Counted from the first letter of the stretch, positions 43,386 through 52,392 are shown. The stretch is 64,000 nt of DNA from Haloarcula halophila (GCF_029278565.1 NZ_CP119561.1:248001-312000), one strand, 5' to 3'. Translations and numbers: made by a program. Notes: generated by a model from the letters alone, not told the origin.

Positions 43386-43755
43386 CCCTTGATAACGCCT
43401 GTGGAGAACGCACCGGACGGTCACTCGCGGATTCGTTGACGGGTACCCCACGACAAGAGGAAAATCCATGGTGGCGAGGGCGGGAACCAATGATTCGGGA
43501 GATAATCACGACCAAAATATCTTCCCACCTGATAATCTGATTACTAAGGTTCGAAACACCGCAGTCCAGACATTACTCAAACCAGGACCCTCTGCGTACC
43601 TCTATGCTCGCACTGTCTCGGATCCGCCTCCAAAGTTAACAGATCCTACTTCAGCTCCAGTTACTCACTGAAGAACCTGTGCAGGAATATTCTGGGCATC
43701 AAAATCAACCTACGATAGGCTAACGCTTTTTATGCTCTATTGATACTCGTGAAGT
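43386..43755. other. Gene-free stretch with cassette-boundary repeat copy H
   Basis: The exact core GATAATCACGACCA lies at 43501-43514, with left flank GATTCGGGA. No gene is supported. A TATA-like cttttta at 43726-43732 sits 27 bases before the ATG at 43756 and should start the defence island's first transcript. Confidence 0.7.
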
Positions 43756-44031
43756 ATGAGCGACGACTCGGACACCAACTCCAGCAGCGATTCTTCAAGC
43801 GGTTCGTCGAGCACGAAGCGGGAGCTCTCAAAAAGCAAAAAGAAAAACCGGGAAGCGTTGTCCGGGTCGAAGCAGCGGGCGAACTCGAAGGGAAAAAAGG
43901 TTGAGACAACCAGATGGTCTCCCGAAGACGGCGCTGGTTATATCCCGACGGAGGAAGGCGGGTCTGGACAAGAGGTTAGCAGTGACACTACCTCTAGCGA
44001 AGATTCTAGCGGTAGTTCTTCAGACGAGTAA
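43756..44031 (+). CDS. Disordered Ser/Lys/Asp-rich protein
   Basis: The 91-residue product has a Ser/Asp start, a lysine- and arginine-rich middle (KRELSKSKKKNREALSGSKQ, RANSKGKKVETTRW) and an acidic Ser-rich end. It lacks a signal peptide and is probably unstructured. The basic block is unusual for a haloarchaeal proteome and could bind nucleic acid. A TATA box is correctly placed upstream and a membrane protein gene follows after nine bases. Function unknown. Confidence 0.6.
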   Translation: MSDDSDTNSSSDSSSGSSSTKRELSKSKKKNREALSGSKQRANSKGKKVETTRWSPEDGAGYIPTEEGGSGQEVSSDTTSSEDSSGSSSDE

Positions 44032-44040
44032 CGATAACAC

Positions 44041-44685
44041 ATGGTCTCGGTTACCACGTTGAGTATCGTTGGGTTAGCCGCACTTGTCGCACCAGGATTC
44101 ATTTCGGTGTTGCTGGCGACCACGATTGGTGTTGTTGAACGCGAACCCTCTCGATTCAAAATCTTAGTTGCAAGTCTGATTTCCAGTCTGCTGATCGACA
44201 CAATGTTTCTAGGCGTATACCAAGTGTTCTACTCCCCAGTCACCAGTCTTGGGCAATTAGAGTCGATTTTCTTCACGCCTCAGTTTCGGCTAGACTTGGT
44301 TGCAATCTACTTTAGCATCGCAATTGCGCTGGGTGTAGTGTATTCGTTGGAGTTGATTTACGAGGTGCGAAGCAAAGTACAGCATGTGTTGTGGAGTCGC
44401 AGTGAGTACCGAAGACATCGCCGTCAGCCGTGGGAGGGGGCGATGGACGATGCGTCTGTTGTGCGTGTGAAAACGCCAAGTGATGCCCGTATCATTGGCC
44501 GGGTAAGTGAATATAGTCGCGCCGAGAAGCCCCACGAACTGTGGCTGGACGACGTCTACTGGGTCGATGAGGAGACAGACGAACCGTTTTCAGACGGAGT
44601 TACCGAATCGATTGTGTTGCTAGAGGGCGATATTGAGCGAGTGACGGTACTTGACTCGGAAACGGAGTCCCGCTTTGGTGATTAG
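44041..44685 (+). CDS. DUF6338-like membrane protein
   Basis: The 214-residue product has three membrane segments (SIVGLAALVAPGFISVLLAT, FKILVASLISSLLIDTMFLG, DLVAIYFSIAIALGVVYSLE) and a cytosolic domain with QPWEGAMDDASVVRVKTPSD, ELWLDDVYWVDEET, the DUF6338 pattern. Proteins of this family often lie near restriction systems. It follows the disordered protein by nine bases and precedes the nuclease-methylase gene by 41. A membrane-linked sensor or effector is possible but unproven. Confidence 0.65.
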   Translation: MVSVTTLSIVGLAALVAPGFISVLLATTIGVVEREPSRFKILVASLISSLLIDTMFLGVYQVFYSPVTSLGQLESIFFTPQFRLDLVAIYFSIAIALGVVYSLELIYEVRSKVQHVLWSRSEYRRHRRQPWEGAMDDASVVRVKTPSDARIIGRVSEYSRAEKPHELWLDDVYWVDEETDEPFSDGVTESIVLLEGDIERVTVLDSETESRFGD

Positions 44686-44726
44686 AGGGAAAGTATGAAG
44701 ATACCATAATTATATATTCAGACAAC

Positions 44727-47700
44727 GTGACCACAGTTTCTAACCTTCGAGATGTCCTCGCTAACTTTCTTGAGGAACTCGAAGATGAATTCGACGACCC
44801 CCACGAAATCGAGCGAATCCTCAACGGTGATCGAAACATCACCAGGAGGGATATTGGGGCCGAACCCGAAACGTGGACAGAAGATATCCTCATCAACCCA
44901 GTCCTGAATGCAGTCGGTCTTCATAAATCTCCTGGGCGACCGACCTCACAGCGTAAAACCCCGGATTTCAAGCTTGAGGAACAGAACGGCGACCAGACCC
45001 TCGAAATTGTCGGGGAGAACAAATCTCTGAACAAGATCGAGGATGCTGAAGATGAGCTTGTAGACGACTATCTGTCCAACATCTCCTTCCCGAACGACGG
45101 AATCGCTACTGATGGGCTCGACTGGGTTGTTTACCGCACTGAACGTGGTGGTGACTTCTTCGAGCACGAAGCTGTCCGACATCACAGCTTCAGAGATGCC
45201 CTCCGGCAGTTAGCACGCAATGAGAACATCATCAGCCAGCAAGCGCTCCCAGACTCTGACATCGATATTGACAACGAGCTGGAAGCGTTCGCGCTGACAT
45301 TCCAACCCGACCATCTTGTTCCGCTCCTCACGAAAACAGCACCCACGGAGTTCCGTGACCAGCGAAAACGAGATGTCGATGACTTCTTCGAGATTTATAT
45401 CGAAGTACTGTTTGGTGAGTCAGACGAGCACAATTACGATACGTGCCTTCGAAACGATATTGACGCGCCTGACGGCGCTTCGAGGAAGGACAAGGATGTG
45501 TTCGCGGTCACACTCGTGAACCGTCTGATGTTCATTCGATTCCTTGAGGAGCGAGGCGTTCTCGAGGAAGGGTTCCTGCACGAGCGTGTCGAAAACTACA
45601 GCGAGGGCATCCCAACTTCTCTCTACGAAACAACTATCAAACCCCTATTTTATGATCTGTTCAACGAACCCCGTGAAGACCGTGAGCTCCACGGCGACTG
45701 GTACGATGAAATCCCGTATCTGAACGGTGGACTGTTCCGTCAAAATCTCAGGCAAGAAGACGACTACGACGTTCGGAACACTTCAATGGTGCTCGTCATC
45801 GACAAACTGATTGAGGGCAACCATGAGATGGACCTCGAAATCGATCCCGCGATTCTGGGAAGCGTTTTCGAAATGACCATCAACCACATTAGCGAGGCGG
45901 AGGACCGACAAAAGGAGACTGGCGCCTACTACACGCCCAACGACGTTACACACCTGATTAACTCCCAAGCCGTTGACGGTGAGGTCAAGGAAACTATCAT
46001 CGAATCGTTTGCAGAAACGCTGGACGAGGAGGTAGAGTCTACGTTCCGACGGCAGGCTGAAGCAGAGTCTCTGGAGGAAATTCTGGCACACATTGAGGAA
46101 GGCGAGGGCTGGTACGGAAGCACCCAGGGTCTTGACAAAGCTCGTGAGGCGGTTCTTAATCTGACTGTTCTTGATCCTGCATGTGGCTCTGGTCACTTCT
46201 TGACGGCTGCGATGGAACAACTGCATCAAGTACTCCAGTCCATTCACCGTGGTCAGCACGGCGGTGATGACCCGTCACCTGAAGAGAAGTACCAGCAGAA
46301 ACGCGATATTGCGTTGAACTCCATCTATGGCGTCGATGTTGACCGTGTTGCCACCGAGATTGCCAAACTGCGAACATGGCTGAAAATTTTGGAGGGGAAC
46401 GACTGGGAGGAGAGCTATGGCCGTCTCCCCAACATTGATGTGAATATCCTCGAGGGGAACTCACTGATTGGCCTGCCGACTGTTGGGTACGGTGCTACAA
46501 CGCTGAATGAGTATAGCGACCGAATGGAAGAAATCCTCACCCAGCGGAAAGAATACAAGCAGGAAAACGAAGGATCGAAAACAGCAATCGACGATCTTCG
46601 AGACGACCTTCGAGATGATCTCAACAAGGAGTATATCGACCGGTTAACCCAAACTGTCGAGAGTGAAATCCGAGATTCAGAGGTCCTGTACGAGCTTGCA
46701 GATGAAATTTCTCCTGTAGAACTACGACAGTACATCGACACAGTATCGATCAAGCGTACTGACAAAGAGAAGTTCACTGATACGCAAATAGCGGATCTCG
46801 AGGATGCTGGGTTCGATGTCCATCATATGCAAAAGAGCGGGAAGATGGATATTGTGAACCACATTGATAGTCTAACTGATAGGAAGAACCGCAACGGGAT
46901 TTCCAGTCAGGCTGAAGCTGCCGAGCAAATCCTTGAGGCGTTGATTGAGTTTGCCGAGAAAGACCAGTTCTATTACAACAAAGTTGAGCGTCGCCCGCTC
47001 CACTCCGATTTAGAGCGTATAGAGGGCAGGCCATTCCATTGGACTGCAGAGTTCCCGGAGGCCCGCAAGGAAGACGAGAACGGGAACTACGATATGGTGT
47101 TCGACATTGTCGTTGGAAACCCACCGTATGGGGACATTCTCTCTAACAATGCGAAGTATCTAGTTAGTGCGTATGAGACGGGCGGAATCAACGATATCGC
47201 TGCACAGTTCGTAGAGCGTGAACTACAGCTACTGAAACTCGGCGGGCACTTCGGGAACATCACAACGCTTCGCATTGCCTACGATCAGCGCGAAGAACCT
47301 GCACGAAAACATCTCACGCGCCGGTTGGAGAAAACACGGATGGCGTGTTTTGCACACCGCCCATCTCGAATTTTTGAGGGTGCACACGTGAAGCCAGCTA
47401 TCATCACTGGAAAGCTAACCGGAGAGCACGACCCGGACATCTACACAAGTCGGTATATCCGGTTCACCACCGAGAATCGAAACGAGACGCTGTCAAATAT
47501 CAGCTACGCGAAGGCGAACGGGCTTGCTCTGGGGGACAAGATTGGTGATGGTCAGAACCTGTCTATCCCGAAGCTTGGCCACGATACTGCGAGAAGTGCG
47601 CTTGAGAAGTTGAAAGAGGCCAGTGACCGAACGTTCTCGGACGCACTTCAAGATAACGAGACAGATTACTTGATGTGGCGTCGTCGTGGTGCCCTGTACT

Positions 47701-48179
47701 GGATTAACCCATTGCTGGTGAATTTGTACGAGGAACAAGGCAAGACCACTCCAACAAGTATGTACCGGATGTACTTCTCGTCGGATCTTGAACGGCGTAT
47801 GAGTTTCATCACGCTCCAGTCTTCACTCTACTACTGGTACTGGATGGTGTACAAGAACGGGCGCAACATTGACTGGTGGGAAATCGAACCGTTCCCCTTC
47901 CCAGATCAAGAAACACTTGAAGCGAATAGGGAAGACATCATTGAGGTAAGCGAGGAGCTATGGGAGGCGATGGAATATCGGTTCGTCGGGAAAGCTCGGA
48001 CTGTGATTGAGAACGCAGCGGAGCTCAAACCGATTGTTGATCGCGTGGACGACTTGATTGGCCCAATGTATGGGCTGGCTGAGGACGAGATAGAGTATAT
48101 GAAAAACTTCGACGCTGAGTATGGTCGGGAGCCGGAGGATATCGACTCGGAGACGTTGGAGTCGTACGCGGACGACTGA
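44727..48179 (+). CDS. Type IIG-like restriction enzyme: nuclease fused to Eco57I-type adenine methylase
   Basis: The 1150-residue protein (GTG start; no later start is usable) begins with a PD-(D/E)xK-like nuclease: D80 (KTPDFKL) and E97-N-K99 (EIVGENK). A helical region leads to the methylase, with motif I LDPACGSGHFL near residue 480 and motif IV NPPY near 798 (DIVVGNPPYGDI). About 300 residues of helical insert lie between them, and a target-recognition-like region occupies 850-1090. This matches single-chain enzymes that methylate N6-adenine and cut nearby. BREX PglX is an alternative, but no other BREX gene is present. The gene is AT-richer than most of the window. Confidence 0.8.
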   Translation: MTTVSNLRDVLANFLEELEDEFDDPHEIERILNGDRNITRRDIGAEPETWTEDILINPVLNAVGLHKSPGRPTSQRKTPDFKLEEQNGDQTLEIVGENKSLNKIEDAEDELVDDYLSNISFPNDGIATDGLDWVVYRTERGGDFFEHEAVRHHSFRDALRQLARNENIISQQALPDSDIDIDNELEAFALTFQPDHLVPLLTKTAPTEFRDQRKRDVDDFFEIYIEVLFGESDEHNYDTCLRNDIDAPDGASRKDKDVFAVTLVNRLMFIRFLEERGVLEEGFLHERVENYSEGIPTSLYETTIKPLFYDLFNEPREDRELHGDWYDEIPYLNGGLFRQNLRQEDDYDVRNTSMVLVIDKLIEGNHEMDLEIDPAILGSVFEMTINHISEAEDRQKETGAYYTPNDVTHLINSQAVDGEVKETIIESFAETLDEEVESTFRRQAEAESLEEILAHIEEGEGWYGSTQGLDKAREAVLNLTVLDPACGSGHFLTAAMEQLHQVLQSIHRGQHGGDDPSPEEKYQQKRDIALNSIYGVDVDRVATEIAKLRTWLKILEGNDWEESYGRLPNIDVNILEGNSLIGLPTVGYGATTLNEYSDRMEEILTQRKEYKQENEGSKTAIDDLRDDLRDDLNKEYIDRLTQTVESEIRDSEVLYELADEISPVELRQYIDTVSIKRTDKEKFTDTQIADLEDAGFDVHHMQKSGKMDIVNHIDSLTDRKNRNGISSQAEAAEQILEALIEFAEKDQFYYNKVERRPLHSDLERIEGRPFHWTAEFPEARKEDENGNYDMVFDIVVGNPPYGDILSNNAKYLVSAYETGGINDIAAQFVERELQLLKLGGHFGNITTLRIAYDQREEPARKHLTRRLEKTRMACFAHRPSRIFEGAHVKPAIITGKLTGEHDPDIYTSRYIRFTTENRNETLSNISYAKANGLALGDKIGDGQNLSIPKLGHDTARSALEKLKEASDRTFSDALQDNETDYLMWRRRGALYWINPLLVNLYEEQGKTTPTSMYRMYFSSDLERRMSFITLQSSLYYWYWMVYKNGRNIDWWEIEPFPFPDQETLEANREDIIEVSEELWEAMEYRFVGKARTVIENAAELKPIVDRVDDLIGPMYGLAEDEIEYMKNFDAEYGREPEDIDSETLESYADD

Positions 48180-48221
48180 CCAAACGCTGATTTTCACCAC
48201 TCCTGTATGAACCTATAGTAC

Positions 48222-48806
48222 ATGGACACGCCTGTCGGAACGGAAGGAGACGAATTTCGAGGTCTTCAGATAGTCAATGTTGTCGCTTCGGGCGTGTTAG
48301 GGGCTGGTGAAATCGATACAGACGTACTGGGTGCTGAACTTTCGGTTGAAAAAACCGTGCTTCCTGGCCGAGTGTATCTCAAGCCGGAGGAGCAATCTCC
48401 GGTAGCGATGGTGTTTCGATCAGGGTCGTACACCGTTGCAGGCGCTTCGTCTTGGGGTGAGGTTCTGGACATTGTCCGCTGGCTGTTCGAGACTCTAAGC
48501 TCAATTGATGTTGGAATAAATCGGGACGAGATGCTGGAGTCTGTATCACTGAAATATCTGGTTGTAACTGGTGATTTTAATTCTAGTCTGAATTTGGCTG
48601 CTGTAGTAGTATCTCTCGGAATGGAACAATCAGAGTATGAACCGGAACAATTCCCTGCGGTAATCCACAATCCAGAGGATATCGATTGTACTGTGTTGCT
48701 ATTCTCTAACGGAAAGGTCACTATCACCGGTGTTCACAATGTTCAAGACGCCTTTGATGTATTCGAGCATATTGAAAACGTTCTCACAGATGGTGCGCTT
48801 ATTTGA
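48222..48806 (+). CDS. Divergent TATA-box-binding-protein (TBP) homologue in a defence island
   Basis: The 194-residue protein has the two-repeat TBP layout. Repeat 1 (about 16-95) has LQIVNVVASGVLG, AMVFRSGSYTVAGASSW and a final helix; repeat 2 (about 108-192) has GMEQSEYEPEQFPAVI, LLFSNGKVTITGVHNVQDAF. Of the four DNA-intercalating phenylalanines, F65, F144 and F161 remain and one is L47. The asparagine of the second repeat (normally QNIVAS) is a tyrosine (LKYLVVT), and one threonine of the TGAKS motif is lost in repeat 1. It lies 42 bases after the nuclease-methylase gene. Plasmid-borne TBPs are known in haloarchaea, but this one is unusually divergent. Confidence 0.8.
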   Translation: MDTPVGTEGDEFRGLQIVNVVASGVLGAGEIDTDVLGAELSVEKTVLPGRVYLKPEEQSPVAMVFRSGSYTVAGASSWGEVLDIVRWLFETLSSIDVGINRDEMLESVSLKYLVVTGDFNSSLNLAAVVVSLGMEQSEYEPEQFPAVIHNPEDIDCTVLLFSNGKVTITGVHNVQDAFDVFEHIENVLTDGALI

Positions 48807-48954
48807 ACTGAAGACATATCTTCCAGTTATGACGGTAGTGTTAGAGGCAGAACTAGGTCAACCTCATTAAATGATTGAAACCTTGCTCAGATGTTTATCC
48901 GGCTGCCAAAGCATTTCATCTTCCATATGTGCAGAGAATTAGAATAATGTTTGC

Positions 48955-50328
48955 TCAACTTTCCTCGACAATCATATCACGAACTGCTTCCAATCCTGTT
49001 GATTCAAGTGTGCCAGCGCTCATTAGGCTCAGCTGATGAACCTGTATTCCTTCGACAGAGAAGGTCTTGATGGATGAACTGTCACCAATACCAAGTAACG
49101 CCGTTGGCGGTGTCTGCTCCAAGCTAGTGTCAATAAAGTCCATCAGATATCCGAGGAAGCGCTGTATGCCTGATATACCCAGTCGATCTAAGTTTTGGAA
49201 TTTTGCATCGGCCAGCCACCTGATTTCGCCATTGAGAACAAACACAAAATCAGGCCGCCCACTCTCTCGTTTTCCAAAAGCATCTTCATTTGCTACATAT
49301 CGACTATGAGAGCTCACACTTGTATCGTAATATAACACTGCGTCAGCTTCCTCAAATACGAACTGGGAGGCTGCACTCCGGTCACGATTCGGGGTCCAGG
49401 AACCATACTCATTTTCAAGAATTTCCAACACCCTATGCAGACACCAGATCTCGAATACTTCGTAAATTGGTTTGATTGCTGTAGCAAAATTTTCGAAGGG
49501 GTCAAGCTGTGCACGTTGATGGAGATATGCCTCCCAGAGGTCCACAATCTCCATTATTACTCCGGATGATTGACCTCGGATTTTAGCGAGGACAGTGGGA
49601 TCTCTGAGGGCAGGACTAGCATCACTGTTTACAACATCTTCTGGAACAGCCGTATTTAAAAAGTTGATATGGTGCTGGAGTTGTTTTGGAATTTTTTCCG
49701 GTAAATGTGCATAGTTCTCAATCAAATGATCGAGGTGAGCTGCCATTTGACTATGAAACTCGTATAGTAAATGGTTGGCAGGTGTATCAAACGTAAATTT
49801 AGTTTCACGTGAAACAAGCATATGCGAGCCTCTTGCCCGTTCTTTAATCACCCCCTGGAGGTCCGGAGGTCCCTCAAATTCGAACCCACGGGACGACTTT
49901 CGCCGTATCTGGACGGGTAGCCGCCCTGCAAGTAGTTCTTCCGTATAGAATAAGAGTGTTTGACTGTAGCGAGGGTATGCAACTTTGCCTTCGACAATTA
50001 AGTCTGGTTGTTCTGGTAAGATAGCATCTGCTATCGGTTTTTTGAATAGGTGGACAAAGCTAGCAACCTCATTTACCATCTTCTCATATTGTTCGGTAGT
50101 AACTTTTTCTGGGGTGACAGAAACCAAGTTATTGTAGTTACCCACCCAAGCCCCGGGGCGGAACTCTTCACTTCCAACAATGCGGGGAGAATTGTTTGAC
50201 GAGTTGACTGCCAGCTCAACAGCATCAACGTAGGTTTTAAAATTGCCCCACTGAGCTTTATTCAAATCAAGATCTTCTTGGGTATAGCGTCCTCTCGTAG
50301 CTACTTCTTTGTAGGCGTTTGAGTTCAC
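48955..50328 (-). CDS. McrC/DUF2357-like nuclease subunit
   Basis: The 457-residue protein has a long helical N-terminal part and a C-terminal PD-(D/E)xK site: D360 (GRPDFVFVLNGEIR), D374 and K376 (WLADAKF). The preceding WCLHRVLEILENEYGSW is typical of the McrC/DUF2357 group. McrC proteins cut DNA when activated by an McrB ring bound to modified DNA. The start overlaps the McrB-like gene stop (ATGA), so the two subunits are made together. D374 replaces the more common glutamate, which is allowed in this fold. AT-rich. Confidence 0.8.
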   Translation of the reverse strand: MNSNAYKEVATRGRYTQEDLDLNKAQWGNFKTYVDAVELAVNSSNNSPRIVGSEEFRPGAWVGNYNNLVSVTPEKVTTEQYEKMVNEVASFVHLFKKPIADAILPEQPDLIVEGKVAYPRYSQTLLFYTEELLAGRLPVQIRRKSSRGFEFEGPPDLQGVIKERARGSHMLVSRETKFTFDTPANHLLYEFHSQMAAHLDHLIENYAHLPEKIPKQLQHHINFLNTAVPEDVVNSDASPALRDPTVLAKIRGQSSGVIMEIVDLWEAYLHQRAQLDPFENFATAIKPIYEVFEIWCLHRVLEILENEYGSWTPNRDRSAASQFVFEEADAVLYYDTSVSSHSRYVANEDAFGKRESGRPDFVFVLNGEIRWLADAKFQNLDRLGISGIQRFLGYLMDFIDTSLEQTPPTALLGIGDSSSIKTFSVEGIQVHQLSLMSAGTLESTGLEAVRDMIVEES

Positions 50329-51539
50329 GTGAACCCACTTGATGCTTGCATATCCCGCAACTGCGCAGCGACACGCTCTAGTCCCAGTGCACTAGCTGCT
50401 CGTACTGTACAATCGAAGTTCTCTGTTACCTCACCCTCCGTTCCGATTGTTTCAGCCTGTCGGAGCTCCGGCATGACAATCTCAAATTGCGGAACAATAT
50501 AGGAAATAACTGCTTGTTCAACAGTCTCGCCGCTCACCTCATCAGGAAACATAAGTGCATATACCACAAGGAACTTTACCGCATCAATGACCATTGCTTG
50601 GCCAATTTCAAGGAGGTCGTTATTGGCCGCAATAAAACAAAATTCAATCAACACATCAATAAAATCGCGTTCACCTTTGTAGTGGTCAAGATCTTCAAAG
50701 AGAGACTCAAACTGTTCCTCAATCAGTTCCTCGCTAGCATAGCTTGGCTCGATAGGGTAGGCGTCCCTTCCAAACGGGCCCTGCTCAGTTTGTGCCTCGG
50801 CCGAAAGTGGGAAAGTCTCAAAGATAGTTCGGGAGTATGAAAGACTCTCAATAACGCTCTCTTTGATAATCTCGTTCTTGAGAGATTCATAGTCAGGTAC
50901 TGCTGGAATATCTATTTCTTCTTCGTCATTTGACTTAGATGAACTGGTCTTCAGGAGGGTTCCGACCTCTACAAAAGCAAATCGTCGTCTAAATGCATAG
51001 CCGAGTTCAAATAGCTGGGCTCGGTCGTAAGTGTTCATTGTCGCGAGAATACGGAAGGAGTGCGGGAGATAGGTTGATTCATCTCCATATTGGAGCCTTT
51101 CGGTATCACGATAATCCGGGTCAAGCAGGGTGAATACTTCTCCGAAGGACTGATCTAGGTTCGCCCGATTCAATTCGTCGATAATCAACCAGGCCGGCCG
51201 TCCATCCGAGCGGAGGCCCTGCTGGCACAATTTAGCGGTTTCTGCGAGTGGTCCCGCCTGTGTCGTGAAGCCACCGTCACTATCAGGTGTGTATCCCCCG
51301 ATAAGGTCATACCGGGTAAGTTCCGCGTGAGCAGTTATGAGGTCAAAGGAATTCCCACCACAAACCCATCGTGAGAGTAGCCGTGCAGCCCGGGTTTTTC
51401 CGGTTCCAGGCGGACCTTGGAAAACCACGTTTTTCCCCGATACAAGATGTGCTAATGATTCCCGGTAAATCTCGGGCCGCTCTTGATCGACGAGACTGGC
51501 GAATGCTTTCGAAAAAATCGTCTCCTCAGTAGACATCAA
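50325..51539 (-). CDS. McrB-like AAA+ NTPase subunit
   Basis: The 404-residue protein has Walker A GPPGTGKT at 42-49, a Walker B IIDELNRANLDQSFGEVFTL near 120, and the sensor segment LATMNTYDRAQLFELGYAFR followed by RRRFAFVEV, which is the McrB/MoxR-like signature (McrB has MNTxDRS). The last 150 residues are helical. There is no N-terminal DNA-binding domain; that role may fall to the product of 51649-52161 upstream. Such rings hydrolyse GTP or ATP to translocate DNA and drive the McrC nuclease. Confidence 0.85.
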   Translation of the reverse strand: MMSTEETIFSKAFASLVDQERPEIYRESLAHLVSGKNVVFQGPPGTGKTRAARLLSRWVCGGNSFDLITAHAELTRYDLIGGYTPDSDGGFTTQAGPLAETAKLCQQGLRSDGRPAWLIIDELNRANLDQSFGEVFTLLDPDYRDTERLQYGDESTYLPHSFRILATMNTYDRAQLFELGYAFRRRFAFVEVGTLLKTSSSKSNDEEEIDIPAVPDYESLKNEIIKESVIESLSYSRTIFETFPLSAEAQTEQGPFGRDAYPIEPSYASEELIEEQFESLFEDLDHYKGERDFIDVLIEFCFIAANNDLLEIGQAMVIDAVKFLVVYALMFPDEVSGETVEQAVISYIVPQFEIVMPELRQAETIGTEGEVTENFDCTVRAASALGLERVAAQLRDMQASSGFT

Positions 51540-51648
51540 ACCGATAACCTCCCAGACATTTGCTTGAATAAAGCCGTTGCAAAGATGTTACATGTTTCTG
51601 TTTATGAAGAGCCATAGTTTCGTTTGTTAAGATATTATCTATTACCAT

Positions 51649-52161
51649 TTATTTAAATTTGACAATTCCACTCGCGCTATCTCCGGCCCGTTGGTCAAAT
51701 GCAATATTAAACGGGTCTAACCTCTCTGGAGAGTTATTATACACCATCCGAGTATGAAACCTTCCTTGTGAGTCACGGACGAAATACAATATGGGAACAT
51801 GATCTGCAGTCATATTCTCGTGTTCATCATCAAAAAGTTCGTCAGCACTAGGTATAAACCCATGTTCTGTTTCCCAAAGCGGATAATCGGTTGAATTGCC
51901 AGGTAATTGCCACTCGTTTCGACCGTTATTGTAGTCGATTTCGATTTCGGCCTTGGTTTCCTCGTACTGTTGGACAGGCGCCAATTGGACGCGGATCGTT
52001 CCATCCGGACCACCATCCCACTCGTTGTGATTGAAAAATTCGGCAATGTCTTCGGGATCACCTGGTAAGTAGATTCTTGCGTGAGCACCGCCGCCGCCAG
52101 GATTCCCCCAATATCCGAGTTTGGCTTTGAGATCAGTCTCCGTTAGCCGCCGCCAGTACAT
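51649..52161 (-). CDS. Accessory protein of the McrBC-like operon, possible DNA-reading subunit
   Basis: From the ATG at 52161 the product has 170 residues, beginning MYWRRLTETDLKAKLGYWGN and continuing with a beta-rich domain (ARIYLPGDPEDIAEFFNHNE). An ATG at 52236 would add 25 residues with little similarity in character. No family is recognised. Its position first in the operon and the missing N-terminal domain of the McrB-like protein suggest that it recognises modified DNA. A 109-bp gap separates it from the McrB-like gene, so the link is contextual. Confidence 0.6.
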   Translation of the reverse strand: MYWRRLTETDLKAKLGYWGNPGGGGAHARIYLPGDPEDIAEFFNHNEWDGGPDGTIRVQLAPVQQYEETKAEIEIDYNNGRNEWQLPGNSTDYPLWETEHGFIPSADELFDDEHENMTADHVPILYFVRDSQGRFHTRMVYNNSPERLDPFNIAFDQRAGDSASGIVKFK

Positions 52162-52392
52162 TGCCTCAGCCGAGCAGACAGTCACAAATGAAGTTCTATT
52201 TTGACGTAATAAAAGATATTTTAAGCTCATTATCATTTTCGACGGAGAAGAGGAAATGATAGTAGAAGGATATCGGGTTTGGTTATCTTCCGATGAGATA
52301 CGCTCAATCTGCTCATTTACAAGAAGGAAGTCCTTCCTACGGTGCCGTTAGAAGTCTGATAACTTATATACTCGACCGACACCGCAGAAAGT

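Noticed and set aside
40111-43514. Bacterial-type integron (attC sites with IntI)
   Set aside because: No GTTRRRY core or paired R/L boxes were seen at the repeats, and the recombinase lacks an obvious IntI-type insert. Any resemblance is in layout only.
44727-52161. BREX or DISARM system
   Set aside because: Apart from the methylase, none of the required partners (PglZ, BrxC, BrxL or DrmA, DrmB, DrmC) is recognisable.
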